From Alphaproteobacteria bacterium (lineage in GTDB: Bacteria > Pseudomonadota > Alphaproteobacteria > Bin95): 64,000 nt of DNA. Location of the stretch: positions 124,001 to 188,000 of the forward strand of contig JACKII010000002.1 in assembly GCA_020638555.1 (NCBI GenBank), given 5' to 3'. The notes under the pieces are model-generated. The model ran no database searches and was not told where the DNA came from. It saw only the letters and a program-made list of their open reading frames with translations. Shown here in pieces: positions 1 to 8,782 of the stretch. Position numbers and translations under genes: made by a program. Position 1 is the first letter of the stretch, and each line of letters begins with the position of its first letter.

Positions 1-150
1 CGAGATGGCGCGCAGCGTCGTGGTCTTGCCGGCGCCGTTCGCCCCCAGAATGGTGGTGATCGACCCTTCGTCCAGTTCGAAGTCGATGCCGTGCAGCGCC
101 TCGACCTGGCGGTAATAGGCTTTGAGCCCTTTGACTTCCAAGAATGCCAT
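1..150 (-). CDS. livF: Branched-chain amino acid ABC transporter ATPase LivF (partial, N-terminal 50 residues)
   Basis: Only the first 50 codons are in the window; the gene continues beyond position 1. The translation has the ABC ATPase start: a beta-strand opening (MAFLEVKGL), the aromatic A-loop (YY) that stacks on adenine, and the Walker A motif GANGAGKTT near residue 40. The ATG at 150-148 overlaps the stop of the upstream livG by one base (TGATG), so the two are probably translationally coupled. LivF is one of the two cytoplasmic nucleotide-binding subunits of Liv/HAAT-type importers. The livG-livF order supports this assignment. The substrate cannot be read from this fragment. Confidence 0.9.
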   Translation of the reverse strand, partial: MAFLEVKGLKAYYRQVEALHGIDFELDEGSITTILGANGAGKTTTLRAIS

Positions 151-917
151 CAGTCCGCCGTCCCCAGATAGGCCTCGATCACCTTCGGATCGCGCTGCAC
201 CTCCGCCGGCGTGCCGTCGGCTATCTTGCGGCCGAAGTCGATGGCGACGACCTTGTCCGACACCTGCATGACCAGGCTCATATGGTGCTCGACCAGCAGC
301 ACGGTGATGCCGCGCTCGTCCCGCACCTGGCGGATCTGGTCCTTGAGATGATCCAGTTCCTCGTGGTTCAGGCCGCCCGCCGGTTCGTCCAGCAGCAGCA
401 ATTGCGGCTGGCTCGCCAGGGCACGCGCCATCTCGACCCGTTTCTGATAGGGGAAGGGCAGGGAGCCCACCGGCGTGTTCACCACGTCCGTCAGGTCCAT
501 GAACTCGATCAGTTCCATGGACTGGGCCATCAATTCCCGCTCTTCCCGGTTGACCCAGGGCAGGCGGAAAGCGTTGGCGAGGAAGCCGCTATTGGTGTGG
601 CAATGGCCGCCGATCATGACATTGTTCAACACCGACAGGGTCGGGAACAGCGCCAGGTTCTGAAACGTTCGACCGATGCCGAGCGATGCGATCTTGTCCG
701 CGCCCGTGCCCAGGATCGATTGACCCTCGAACAGGATGTCGCCCTCGTTCGGGGTGTAGAGGCGGGACAGGCAGTTGAACAGCGTGGTCTTGCCAGCGCC
801 GTTCGGGCCGATCAGGCCGACGATATCGCCTTTCGGGATGTCGAATGCGACCCCGTCCAGGGCGACGATGCCGCCGAAGCGGACCACTACGTCGCGCACT
901 TCGAGGAGCGCTGCCAT
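150..917 (-). CDS. livG: Branched-chain amino acid ABC transporter ATPase LivG
   Basis: A 255-residue ABC ATPase of the LivG type, the partner of LivF at the membrane permeases LivH/LivM. Visible motifs are Walker A GPNGAGKTT (about residue 36), the LivG-style signature region (YQKRVEMARAL) and Walker B LLLLDEPAGGLN. The C-terminal tail YLGTAD is typical of LivG, which ends soon after a Y-LG motif. An in-frame ATG exists upstream at 941, but the ATG at 917 is preferred because GGGAGGGGC lies just upstream and the protein then begins MAALLEVRDV as in homologues. No livH or livM is seen upstream; a gene-free gap follows, so livG may be the first gene of this operon. Confidence 0.93.
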   Translation of the reverse strand: MAALLEVRDVVVRFGGIVALDGVAFDIPKGDIVGLIGPNGAGKTTLFNCLSRLYTPNEGDILFEGQSILGTGADKIASLGIGRTFQNLALFPTLSVLNNVMIGGHCHTNSGFLANAFRLPWVNREERELMAQSMELIEFMDLTDVVNTPVGSLPFPYQKRVEMARALASQPQLLLLDEPAGGLNHEELDHLKDQIRQVRDERGITVLLVEHHMSLVMQVSDKVVAIDFGRKIADGTPAEVQRDPKVIEAYLGTAD

Positions 918-1649
918 CACTGCCCCTCCCACAACGCCCACACCGGGCGCATGAACAGCGCGCCGGCCGTGTTTCGAGCCGATGTCAACGATTAACCTCC
1001 CATTGTGACTTTATCGGATGCGGAGAGGCCGCAGCCGGGTTGCCAGGGTCACGAGCAACCGTCGTTCTGTGCTAGCGGAATGGTCACAGCCATGCAACGG
1101 CGTTTCTGCCCGCGGCGGTCGACGCGCCCCACCGTCGGGCGCGCGGCGTCGAAGCCCCGCCTCAGCGCCCCAGACGCGCTTCGGAACCGCGGTTTCCCGG
1201 GTTTCGGCAAAGGAAAGCGGTACTATGTTGCGCAAATTACAAAGGGGATAATGCCACGGACGGAGCATGTTGGCGGCTCTGCCCGGCTGGCGGGGCTGAG
1301 CCGCCTTCGATGCCGGGGCATGCGGCTTGCATTGCGGTTGTCGCGCCTGGGAACCGGTCGCGGTGTGCGACGTCAAATCCCAGGAACGTTTCGCCCGCCG
1401 ACGGCGGCGGCCCGGCCACTGACAAAGCCGTGGGCGGCTCGGGCGCTGCTCGGATGCGTTGGTCCTCGCCCCGACCGACGCCGCCGATGCGGTCCTCGGC
1501 CGGGCTGCGGCTGCGTTCCCCGTCTTGCCACCCAACCCGCGGCAACCCTATGTTTGTCGGTAACACGGTGCCGCTGAACCTGGCGTGCGGCGGGCCTTTC
1601 CGACGCCGTGTGCCGGCGCGTTTCGCCTCCCGCCGTTCCGAGTTCTCCC
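918..1649. other. Gene-free gap between livG and a divergent MFS gene
   Basis: About 730 bases without a convincing gene. Open frames exist on both strands but they are arginine/proline-rich, overlap one another and resemble no family I know, as expected by chance in GC-rich DNA. The gap separates two divergent genes, so it should hold promoters for both. A short AT-richer patch near 1220-1252 is the only local composition change. I could not identify a convincing -35/-10 pair, tRNA or terminator. Confidence 0.5.
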
Positions 1650-3062
1650 ATGAATGATGCGTCGCCCATCGCTTCCCGCCCGGCACAACCCGCCGCAGAA
1701 GACGGCTTGCCGCGCCCGCGCCGGATCTGGGCGATTGCCGCGATCTCGTTCGGAACCGCGCTGTTCGTCGTGGACGGCACCATCGCCAACGTGGCGCTGC
1801 CGACGATCGCGCACGATCTGGGGACGGATCTTGCCGCCGTCGTCAGCGTCGTCACGGTCTATCAGTTGATCATGGTGATGGGGCTGCTGCCCTTCGCGAA
1901 CCTGGGGGAGCGGATCGGGCTGCGGCGCCTCTATCAGTTGGGGCAGCTGGTCTTCATGCTGGGCTCCGGCCTGGCGCTGTTGGCGCACAGCCTGCCGATC
2001 CTGTTGGGGGTCAGGGCGATCCAGGCGCTGGGTGCGGGTATGGCGCTCAGCGTGTCCAGCGCGCTGATCCGGCAAACCTATCCCCGCTCGCGCCTGGGCA
2101 GCGGCCTCGGCATTAACAGCGTGATCGTCGCGTCCTCCAATGCGCTGGCGCCGGTGTTGGGCGGCTTCCTGGTCGCGCATGGCGACTGGCACTGGCTGTT
2201 TGTCGCTGGCGTGCCGCTGGCGGTGGCGTCGCTGTTGCTCGGCCGGACCTTGCCCGACCCGGTGCGGGGTCAAACGCCGCTCGACCCGCTCGCGGCGCTG
2301 TGGAGTGCCGTGGGCTTCGGATTGTTGATCGGCGGCATCGAGTATACCACCCATGGCGGGCCGGTGGCCGCCGGGACGGTAGCGTCGCTGCTGGGAGCCG
2401 TGGCGCTGATGCTGCTGGCGCGGCGCGAGGGCCGGCACAGGGCGCCGGTGCTGCCCGTGGATCTGGTGCGCGACCCGGCCATCGGCCTGTCGAGCCTCGC
2501 CGCGGTGCTGGGGTTTCTGGGTGCTGCCGGGCTGATGGTGGCGCTGCCCTTCCGCTTGCAGGAGGCGATGCACTATTCGCCCGATGACGCCGGCCTGATG
2601 ATCATGGCCTTCCCGCTGACAATGCTGGTGGTCTCGCCCCTGGCCGGTTGGCTGTCGGACCGGGTGCGGGCCGCGCTGCTGGGCGCGGTCGGGCTCGCGG
2701 TTGCCTGTTGTGGCTTCGCCCTGGTGGCCTTCCTGCCGACGACGGCGGGCGCCTTCGATCTGAGCTGGCGTCTGGTCGTGGCGGCGACGGGCCTCGGCCT
2801 GTTTTTCGCGCCGAATGCGCGCATGATCGTCGGCCGCGCCCCGCACTCCCGAGCGGCTGCCGCGGGCGCGTTGCTGTCCACCGGGCGGTTGCTGGGCCAG
2901 ACGCTGGGCGCCGCCGGGGTCGGCGTGTTGCTCAGCATGGGGGCCGGTCTGGGGCCGACCCCCATGCTGATCGGCATTGGGCTCGAAGCCATCGCCGCAT
3001 TGTGCATTGTCAGCCAGTTCTGGATCGTCGGGCAACGCACCCCGTCTTACGTGAAGTCCTGA
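1650..3062 (+). CDS. MFS transporter, DHA2-type drug/proton antiporter family
   Basis: A 470-residue multi-spanning membrane protein of the major facilitator superfamily, apparently with about 14 hydrophobic segments as in the EmrB/QacA (DHA2) branch. The first membrane segment holds the family-like stretch FVVDGTIANVALPTI. A motif-A-like loop (LGERIGLRRLYQLG) follows the second segment, and GAGMALSVSSALI marks a later one. These exporters use the proton gradient to expel drugs or metabolites. A start at 1608 is possible, but 1650 gives the expected short cytoplasmic N-terminus (MNDASPIASRP). No strong ribosome site is seen before either. Substrate unknown; no regulator gene adjoins it. Confidence 0.88.
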   Translation: MNDASPIASRPAQPAAEDGLPRPRRIWAIAAISFGTALFVVDGTIANVALPTIAHDLGTDLAAVVSVVTVYQLIMVMGLLPFANLGERIGLRRLYQLGQLVFMLGSGLALLAHSLPILLGVRAIQALGAGMALSVSSALIRQTYPRSRLGSGLGINSVIVASSNALAPVLGGFLVAHGDWHWLFVAGVPLAVASLLLGRTLPDPVRGQTPLDPLAALWSAVGFGLLIGGIEYTTHGGPVAAGTVASLLGAVALMLLARREGRHRAPVLPVDLVRDPAIGLSSLAAVLGFLGAAGLMVALPFRLQEAMHYSPDDAGLMIMAFPLTMLVVSPLAGWLSDRVRAALLGAVGLAVACCGFALVAFLPTTAGAFDLSWRLVVAATGLGLFFAPNARMIVGRAPHSRAAAAGALLSTGRLLGQTLGAAGVGVLLSMGAGLGPTPMLIGIGLEAIAALCIVSQFWIVGQRTPSYVKS

Positions 3063-3075
3063 CGGGGGAACCCGC

Positions 3076-3098
3076 GAACCGGGGAACCGGCGAACCGG
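3076..3098. repeat. Three short direct repeats GAACCGG (8-base period)
   Basis: GAACCGG occurs at 3076, 3084 and 3092 in the 47-base gap between two convergent genes. It is a small tandem array with no evident function. It could vary in copy number by slippage. Confidence 0.6.
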
Positions 3099-3109
3099 CG
3101 CGGCGCGCC

Positions 3110-3463
3110 TTACTCCGCTGCGACGCTGCTGGCCTCGACCAGCGGGATGCCGTCGACGCGGGTTTCGCCCTTCAGGTTGTCGACCGTCACATGGGTGTCG
3201 TACCAGGTGAGGCGGGGTTTGACGCCGAAGCGCTCGGTCAGGCTGGCCAGCAATTTGTCCGTGTACCAGGCCTCTGCGGCGGCGCGGCTCTCCCAGAGAT
3301 AGACGCCGCCGGCGCCGGTCTCGCCGTTCAGATAGTCCTTGCGGATCAATCCCTTGGCTGCCAGCCCGCGATAGGTCGGGGCCGACGCGGTGCCGCTGGC
3401 AACCGCTTGTTCCGGCGTGCGTTTCGGCAGGTCGAACTGGACGATGACGATGCATTGGCTCAT
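3110..3463 (-). CDS. YdhR-like small dimeric alpha-beta barrel protein (putative monooxygenase)
   Basis: A 117-residue protein starting MSQCIVIVQFDLP. It resembles the YdhR group of ferredoxin-like alpha-beta barrel proteins, which are soluble homodimers often annotated as putative monooxygenases. The clearest match is the stretch KDYLNGETGAGGVYLWES followed by an A..WY segment, which forms the conserved centre of the fold. The last 45 residues are longer than in the minimal family. It is convergent with the upstream MFS gene and lies just downstream of the GST gene on the same strand (38-base gap), so it may share a transcript with the GST and HAD genes. Enzymatic activity is not proven for most relatives. 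Confidence 0.75.
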   Translation of the reverse strand: MSQCIVIVQFDLPKRTPEQAVASGTASAPTYRGLAAKGLIRKDYLNGETGAGGVYLWESRAAAEAWYTDKLLASLTERFGVKPRLTWYDTHVTVDNLKGETRVDGIPLVEASSVAAE

Positions 3464-3501
3464 GGGGCGCTCCTGATTTCGCGATGATGGCCGGTCTTGG
3501 G

Positions 3502-4440
3502 TCAGGGCGACCGGCCGGGGCGGAGATCATACCCCAGTCTTGGGAAATGCACGACCACTTCCCCCACCGCCGCATCGACCCGGCGGAGCGCGATCTCGGT
3601 TTCGTCGATGAAGACGAGGTCGCCCACGATCCCATCCCGGGCATAGTCGTCGGCGCGGATGCGCACGGGCGTGCCCAGCGGCGGGTCCTCCGCAAACGGC
3701 GCGGAGGCTCGCACCGGCGCGGGCTCGGTCGCCCTGGCGATGGCGAGCGCGTCCGCCGGCGCCATCGGGGTCCGGGCGCCGTGGCCGAAGGCGCGCATGC
3801 GTTCCATCCAGGCGGCAATGCGCTGATGCGGTGCCAACGCGGGCGCCAGGCGGTCGCTGCGGGCTGTGACGAACCAGAGGGCGTGATAGACGGCAAAGTC
3901 GGCGATGGTGACGGCCGGTCCGACGATCCAGGGCCGCCCGTCCGCCAGCAACGCCTCGATCCAGCCGAGTTGCACCCGCACCGGCGGCGCGCTGCGCCGG
4001 GCCGCCTGCCGCACCGCCGCGACGCTCGGCTCCGGCAGGCCGCGCATGCGCGAGCGGTCGGCCTGAAGGTCCGGCGGCAACAGGTCGAGATTGTGGCCGG
4101 AGACATAGAGCGACATCGGCCGGAACAACTGGTTCTCGGCCCAGTAGGCGATCATCGCCGCTTCGGCCTCAAACCCGGCGGGGAAGATCGGCGGCTCGGG
4201 GTGGCGCCGCTCCAGCTCGCGCAGGATCAGCCGTGTGTCGCAATAGATGTCCGCGCCGATCTGGAGCACGGGCGTGCGCCGATAGCCGCCGGTCAGCGGG
4301 GTCAGGTCGGGCTTGGGCGCCACCGGCGGGATGATGACCGAGCGCCACGCCAGTCCCTTGTAGCCCAGCGCCAGCCGCGCCTTCTCCGCATAGTTCGAAA
4401 AATCGTAGTGGTGCAGGATGAGATCGGGCGTCGGTGCCAT
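3502..4440 (-). CDS. Glutathione S-transferase family protein with C-terminal extension
   Basis: A 312-residue cytosolic GST-fold protein. The N-terminal thioredoxin-like domain begins LILHHYDFSNYAEKARLAL, shows the cis-proline region RRTPVLQIGAD (about residue 55) and the glutathione-contacting DTRLI. A helical C-terminal domain covers roughly residues 90-250. The last 60 residues (from about DPPLGTPVRIRADDY) go beyond a standard GST and look like a small beta-rich add-on. The chosen ATG at 4440 has GAAAGGCC upstream. An alternative ATG at 4491 overlaps the HAD stop as ATGA, which would allow coupled translation but adds 17 residues unlike the family. Substrate unknown. Confidence 0.85.
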   Translation of the reverse strand: MAPTPDLILHHYDFSNYAEKARLALGYKGLAWRSVIIPPVAPKPDLTPLTGGYRRTPVLQIGADIYCDTRLILRELERRHPEPPIFPAGFEAEAAMIAYWAENQLFRPMSLYVSGHNLDLLPPDLQADRSRMRGLPEPSVAAVRQAARRSAPPVRVQLGWIEALLADGRPWIVGPAVTIADFAVYHALWFVTARSDRLAPALAPHQRIAAWMERMRAFGHGARTPMAPADALAIARATEPAPVRASAPFAEDPPLGTPVRIRADDYARDGIVGDLVFIDETEIALRRVDAAVGEVVVHFPRLGYDLRPGRSP

Positions 4441-4487
4441 GGTCGGCCTTTCGGTGGGAGCGGGACGGCCCCGGGATCGCTCTGGAC

Positions 4488-5144
4488 TCATCGGGGCATG
4501 TCGGCGAAGCGGGCGAACACGACCGCGGCGCCGGCATCCGCCAGCCGGCCGGCGAGGCCTTCGTCGCCATGGCCGCCACCGGTGAAGCCCCAGACCCGCA
4601 TGCCGGCGGCGACGCCGGCGCGGACGCCGTTGACGCTGTCCTCGACCACGACGCAGTCCGCCGGCGCCACGCCCAGCCGTTCCGCGGCGTGCAGGAACAG
4701 GTCCGGCGCCGGCTTGCCGCGGGCGACGTGCTCGGCCGAATAGACATGGGCGCCGAACCAGGGTGCCAGGCCGGTGAGCGCCAACTTGCGCGCCAGGCTC
4801 CTGACCGTGCTGGACGACGCCACCGCCTTCGGCCGCGCCAGCCGGGCCAGATAGGCCTCCAGCCCGTCGACTGCCCGCAAATCCGTGGTGAAGCGGTCGT
4901 AACAGGCGGCGCGCACCCGCTCCAGGAAATCCGGCGGAAACGCGCCGGTGCCGCGCACCGCATGGTCGGCCCGGAGTGCGGCAACGAAATCCCGGTCGGA
5001 GGTGCCGACAAACCGGGTCATATAGTCGACATCGTCATAGACCAGGCCGATTTCGGCCAGAAACCGGCGCTCGACGGCGATGATCAGCGCTTCGGAATTC
5101 ACCAACACTCCGTCGCAGTCGAAAATGATGGCACTGGCTGTCAT
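4488..5144 (-). CDS. HAD-superfamily phosphatase (subclass IA, phosphoglycolate phosphatase/beta-PGM-like)
   Basis: A 218-residue HAD hydrolase. Motif I is FDCDGVLVNSE, with the nucleophile Asp9 and acid/base Asp11. Motif II serine lies in VASSSTVRS, the motif III lysine in ARGKPAPDLFL, and the metal-binding acidic pair in VVVEDSVNG. A helical cap sits between motifs I and II, as in subclass IA. It should dephosphorylate, or isomerise, a small phosphorylated metabolite in the cytoplasm. It is transcribed away from the dioxygenase at 5193 with a 48-base shared promoter region, and runs into the GST gene on the same strand. The substrate cannot be told from sequence. Confidence 0.9.
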   Translation of the reverse strand: MTASAIIFDCDGVLVNSEALIIAVERRFLAEIGLVYDDVDYMTRFVGTSDRDFVAALRADHAVRGTGAFPPDFLERVRAACYDRFTTDLRAVDGLEAYLARLARPKAVASSSTVRSLARKLALTGLAPWFGAHVYSAEHVARGKPAPDLFLHAAERLGVAPADCVVVEDSVNGVRAGVAAGMRVWGFTGGGHGDEGLAGRLADAGAAVVFARFADMPR

Positions 5145-5192
5145 AATGGGCGTCAATGTCCCGTGTTCTGCGTTTCCGGAGTCCCCGCCATC

Positions 5193-6269
5193 ATGCCAGA
5201 CGGTCTGACCTATTTCATCCCCAGCGACCTGCCCGCGCCCATCGACCACCCCAGCGCCTGGTACGGTCCGGATCTGGTGCATTCGACCGCGTGGATCTAT
5301 CAACTCAGCGAGAACGACATTGCCGAGATCGAGGCGGCGGTGCGGCCGCTGGCGGCGCGCGACGCGGATATCGCCCGCATCACCCGGGCCGATTTCCCGC
5401 TGCCGACGCTGGGGCCGAAGCTCGAAGAACTCTGCCGCGAGGTCATTGACGGTCGCGGCTTCCAGTTGATGCGCGGCTTGCCGGTGGAGCGCTACACCAC
5501 GCGCGAAGCGGCCACCGCCTATTTCGGCATCGGCACCTATTTCGGCAATGCCCGCAGCCAGAACGCCAAGGGGCATGTGCTGGGGCATGTGAAGGATCTG
5601 GGACTGTCGACCGACGACCCGAAGGTGCGCATCTACCAGACCACCGAGCGCCAGACCTTCCACACGGACAGTTGCGATATCGTGGCACTGCTGTGCCTGA
5701 AGACGGCGAGAGAAGGCGGGCTGTCCTCCATCGTCTCGACCATGACGATCTATAACGAGATGTACCGCCGCGCGCCGGACCTGTTGTGGGAGCTGTTCCA
5801 GCCCTTCGCCACCGACCGCCGCGGCGAGATCCCGGAAGGCAAGAAGGCGTATTTCGAGATCCCGGTGTTCAACTCTTACGAAGGCCATCTCTCGGCGATC
5901 TATGCCCGGCGCTATATCGAAAGCGCCCGCCGGCTCGACGGTGTGCCGCCGCTGACCGAGAAACAGGTGGCGGCCCTGGACCTGTTCGACTCGCTGGCGG
6001 AGTCGCCGGAACTGCGGCTCGACATGGACTTCCAGCCGGGCGACATGCAGTGGGTGCACAACCACACCACCCTGCACGACCGCACCGCCTTCGTCGACTG
6101 GCCGGAGCCGGAGCGGCGGCGGCACCTGCTGCGCCTCTGGCTGGCGACGCCGGGCGCGCGGCCGCTGCCGCCGGTCTATGCGGAGCGCTACGGCAAGGTC
6201 GACGTGGGCGACCGCGGCGGCATCATCGTGCCCGGCACCCTGCTGAACGCGCCGCTGGAGGCGGTGTAG
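5193..6269 (+). CDS. TauD/TfdA-like Fe(II)/2-oxoglutarate dioxygenase (paralogue 1)
   Basis: A 358-residue protein of the TauD/TfdA clan, related to clavaminate-synthase-like oxygenases. The iron ligands are the HTD pair His157/Asp159 (TFHTDSCD) and the distal histidine in HNHTTLHDRTAF (His295 is the likely ligand). The downstream arginines in ERRRHLLRLWL fit the 2-oxoglutarate anchor. Such enzymes hydroxylate small molecules with O2 and 2-oxoglutarate. Start at 5193 (MPDGLTYFIP) is preferred over longer in-frame starts because homology with the second copy at 15225-16289 begins near here. It is divergent from the HAD gene. Substrate unknown. Confidence 0.92.
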   Translation: MPDGLTYFIPSDLPAPIDHPSAWYGPDLVHSTAWIYQLSENDIAEIEAAVRPLAARDADIARITRADFPLPTLGPKLEELCREVIDGRGFQLMRGLPVERYTTREAATAYFGIGTYFGNARSQNAKGHVLGHVKDLGLSTDDPKVRIYQTTERQTFHTDSCDIVALLCLKTAREGGLSSIVSTMTIYNEMYRRAPDLLWELFQPFATDRRGEIPEGKKAYFEIPVFNSYEGHLSAIYARRYIESARRLDGVPPLTEKQVAALDLFDSLAESPELRLDMDFQPGDMQWVHNHTTLHDRTAFVDWPEPERRRHLLRLWLATPGARPLPPVYAERYGKVDVGDRGGIIVPGTLLNAPLEAV

Positions 6270-6320
6270 CGGTTCGCTGGCTAAGGGGGCCGGCTCCTTC
6301 CCAGCTCCCCTCTCCCTTCT

Positions 6321-6414
6321 CCCGCGCAGGCGGGAGGCCATGCCGGAGAGCCGGCCACGGAGTCCGGCCTCTGTGAGAAGCGCTCAGGCATGGGCCCCGG
6401 GTCGAGCCCGGGGC
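6321..6414. repeat. Dispersed palindromic element, family R2 (copy a)
   Basis: Inside the 210-base gap between two convergent genes. It has a GC-rich hairpin (CCCGCGCAGGCGGG), then GGCCATGCCGGAG, a central AGTCCGG, and an inverted end CTCAGGCATGGGCC followed by CCCGGGTCGAGCCCGGG. The same order of parts is seen at 11680-11774, which makes this a repeated intergenic element. Because it sits between convergent stops it may also act as a transcript end, but there is no U-run. Confidence 0.7.
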
Positions 6415-6479
6415 GGTGAGGCGTAAAAGTCCGAGGCGGTGGGGCGTTCGAGTTGGGGCCAAACCGGCCGACGCGCGGC

Positions 6480-7532
6480 TCAGATGCGGTAGACGCGGGC
6501 GGCGGTGTCGTGGAACAGCGCCGCGCGCTCGGCCGGGGCATAGGCCGCGGTCATGCGCTTGAAGGCGTTCCAGAGCACCGCATAGGAGCAACTGACCTTG
6601 TCGACCGGGAAGTTGCTCTCGAACATGCAGCGTTCGGGGCCGAACAGCTCGATGACGGCTTCGTAATAGGGTCGGTAGGCAGCCGCGAGGTCCTCGCTCG
6701 TGGGCGGCAGCGGCCGCTTTTCCCAGCCGAAGCCGCAATAGGTCATGTTCAGCGCGCCGAGCTTGACGACGACGTTCGGGCAATCGCGCGCGATGGCGGC
6801 CATGTCGGCGCGCCAGGACGCGAATATCTCGTCGCGGCGGCCGGCATAGGTGCCGACGCCGACCACGCCGCCAATATGGTCCAGCACCATGCATGTGTCG
6901 GGGAAGGCGCGGGCGAGGTCGAGGAAATCCGGCAGTTGCGGATGCCGGATCGCCGCCTCGAACACCAGGCCAAGCGGCGCCAGTTGCGCGAACCCCTCCC
7001 GGAATTTGGCGTCCAGATAGACGCCGGGCCCCGGCACGCGCGGCGGCGTGAACACCGCCTTGTCCTCCAGCCAGGCGCCGATGAAGCGGATGCCGCGAAA
7101 GCGCTCCGGCGCGGCCGCCTGCAACGCCTCCAGCACCGCTTTGACGTCGGCGCCCAGCAGCAGGTCCGCATGGCCGATGATCGCCTTGGCGACCTGCGTC
7201 CGCCCATATCCGCCGGAGGCGGCCATGGCGGCGATGCCGTTGACGAACTCGACCTCGCCCACCGGGCGCAGTGCCTCCGGCCCGTCGGCGCGATACATGG
7301 AATCGCACTCGACGAACACGGTCGAAACAACATTGTGGCCGGAGCCGAGATCGTCCTGGATCTCGTCCATCAGATAGCGGTTCTGGATGAACGAGGTGTT
7401 GCGGTCCCACAAATGGTGGTGCGGATCGATGATCGCCAGGTCCGGCTCCAGCGCATCCTCGCGGACCTGGTCGAGCCAGCCAGCGTTCTGGGATGTGGCC
7501 GTCTGGGATTTGGCCGTCTGGGAGTGCGACAT
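6480..7532 (-). CDS. Amidohydrolase-2 family metal-dependent hydrolase (TIM barrel)
   Basis: A 350-residue soluble hydrolase of the amidohydrolase-2 family, which includes fuconolactonases, other sugar lactonases and ACMSD-type decarboxylases. The first metal-binding motif is IDPHHHLWDRN (about residues 35-45). Later conserved strands include RGIRFIGAW, VLDHIGG and ERCMFESNFPVDK, where the last strand Asp is expected in this family. The N-terminus carries a small peptide repeat (SQTAKSQTATSQ) encoded by 15-base repeats, which is probably disordered. The 14-base gap to the upstream luciferase-like gene suggests one operon. Likely hydrolysis of a lactone or amide, substrate unknown. Confidence 0.88.
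   Translation of the reverse strand: MSHSQTAKSQTATSQNAGWLDQVREDALEPDLAIIDPHHHLWDRNTSFIQNRYLMDEIQDDLGSGHNVVSTVFVECDSMYRADGPEALRPVGEVEFVNGIAAMAASGGYGRTQVAKAIIGHADLLLGADVKAVLEALQAAAPERFRGIRFIGAWLEDKAVFTPPRVPGPGVYLDAKFREGFAQLAPLGLVFEAAIRHPQLPDFLDLARAFPDTCMVLDHIGGVVGVGTYAGRRDEIFASWRADMAAIARDCPNVVVKLGALNMTYCGFGWEKRPLPPTSEDLAAAYRPYYEAVIELFGPERCMFESNFPVDKVSCSYAVLWNAFKRMTAAYAPAERAALFHDTAARVYRI
7490..7530. repeat. 15-base tandem repeat at the 5' end of the amidohydrolase gene
   Basis: The unit TCTGGGATTTGGCCG (plus-strand sense) occurs about 2.6 times with small changes. In protein it encodes the repeated SQTA(K/T) peptide at the N-terminus of the hydrolase. All copies are in frame because the period is a multiple of three. 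Confidence 0.7.
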
Positions 7533-7546
7533 GGCGGACGCTCCCC

Positions 7547-8632
7547 CTATTCCGCCGCCCGCAGGCGCGGCGCGTCCATGGCCTGGACGTGGGGCAGCAC
7601 CTCCCTGGCGAACAGGCGCAGCATGTCCAGGGTCTTTTCGGTGCCGTAATAGGGCGGGTAGTGCAGCATCAGCGAGGTGGTGCCCGCCGCCTTGAACGCC
7701 TCGATCTTGCGCAAGACCGTGTCCGGCGAGCCGTGCAGCAGGGTGTGCTCGGCCAGGTTGTCATAGGCGAACTGGGAATCGTCGGTCTTGTCCGAGATAT
7801 CGCCCAGATAGCCGCCGGTGGTGCTGCCGCCGGCCATGAAGCTTTTCATGTGGTGGGTGATGCCCGCCTCGGAGAGTTCCTTCGCCTTGGCGTCGGTCTC
7901 GGCGACGAAGGTCATGCGCGCCACGTCGACATCGCCGAAGGCCGGGTTCTGGTTCCAGGGCGCCGGCGCCTCTTTCATGTGCTCGCGGTAGTGTTGCACA
8001 TGCTCGCGGATCACGTCGACGCTGGGGAAGGTGGACTGCATCAGGCCGAAACCGTTGCGGGCCGCCGTGGCAATCGACTCGGCCGAGCCCGCGCCCATGT
8101 AGAAGGGCGGGTGCGGCTGCTGGATCGGCTGCGGGAAGATTTCCCACTCGTCCGAGACGTCGAAGTCGAAATACCGGCCCTTGGCGGAGACGCGCTTCTT
8201 GTGGAAGCCGTCCAGGATCAGCGGCACGGCCTCGGCCTGGATCTTGCGTCGCTCCTCGTAGGAGACGCCGAGGCCGTGGAATTCATAGGGCCGGTAGCCG
8301 GAGCCGAGGCCCAGCTGGAAGCGGCCATTGCTCAGAATGTCGACGAAGGCGGCGTTCTCGACGATGCGCAGCGGGTGGTGCAGCGGCACCACCATCACCG
8401 CCGCGCCCAGCTTGATGACGCTGGTCTTGGCGGCGAGATAGGTCAGATAGCTGAACGGGTCCGGCAGGATGCCATAGCGGTTGGAGAAATGGTGTTCGGC
8501 GATCCAGACGCTGTCGAAGCCCAGTTGCTCGGCTTCCAGGATTTCGCGGGTGACGCGCTCGTGCACGCCCTGGTGCGGATAGGGCTCGGTCTTCGGGTCG
8601 GGGTGGGAGGTGTAGAGAACGCCTACCTGCAT
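7547..8632 (-). CDS. Luciferase-like flavin-dependent oxidoreductase (LLM class)
   Basis: A 361-residue TIM-barrel flavin oxidoreductase of the bacterial luciferase-like family. The start region MQVGVLYTS, the motif FDSVWIAEHHFSN with conserved histidines, LGLGSGYRPYEF in the flavin-binding region and the C-terminal PDTVLRKIEAF are characteristic. Such enzymes use reduced FMN (or F420) and O2 to oxygenate small organic molecules. An in-frame ATG at 8686 is less likely; the ATG at 8632 is preceded by GGAAGGAAG and gives a family-like start. It is upstream of the amidohydrolase on the same strand, so oxidation followed by hydrolysis of a ring or lactone is plausible. Confidence 0.9.
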   Translation of the reverse strand: MQVGVLYTSHPDPKTEPYPHQGVHERVTREILEAEQLGFDSVWIAEHHFSNRYGILPDPFSYLTYLAAKTSVIKLGAAVMVVPLHHPLRIVENAAFVDILSNGRFQLGLGSGYRPYEFHGLGVSYEERRKIQAEAVPLILDGFHKKRVSAKGRYFDFDVSDEWEIFPQPIQQPHPPFYMGAGSAESIATAARNGFGLMQSTFPSVDVIREHVQHYREHMKEAPAPWNQNPAFGDVDVARMTFVAETDAKAKELSEAGITHHMKSFMAGGSTTGGYLGDISDKTDDSQFAYDNLAEHTLLHGSPDTVLRKIEAFKAAGTTSLMLHYPPYYGTEKTLDMLRLFAREVLPHVQAMDAPRLRAAE

Positions 8633-8782
8633 GATCTTGCGCTTCCTTCCGATACGGCTTCGGGTTCTACGACTTTCGTGCACCATAACCGGCAGGGGTC
8701 GTCAAGCCCAGAGGGCAGTTGGCGGCGGTCGAGGCGGCGGGATAGAGTGCGGCTCCTGTCCGCCGCCTTTGGAGCCGTGTTC

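Noticed and set aside
1018..1577. Genes in the gap 918-1649
   Set aside because: Several overlapping frames but none with a recognisable domain, ribosome site or sensible composition.
1548..4106. Long minus-strand frame (852 codons) across the MFS gene
   Set aside because: It is antisense to a well-supported transporter, has arginine/proline/histidine-rich nonsense composition and matches no family; typical of GC-rich DNA.
4434..5192. Longer start for the dioxygenase at 5193
   Set aside because: The added sequence is antisense to the HAD gene and unlike the paralogue, which starts at the same point as 5193.
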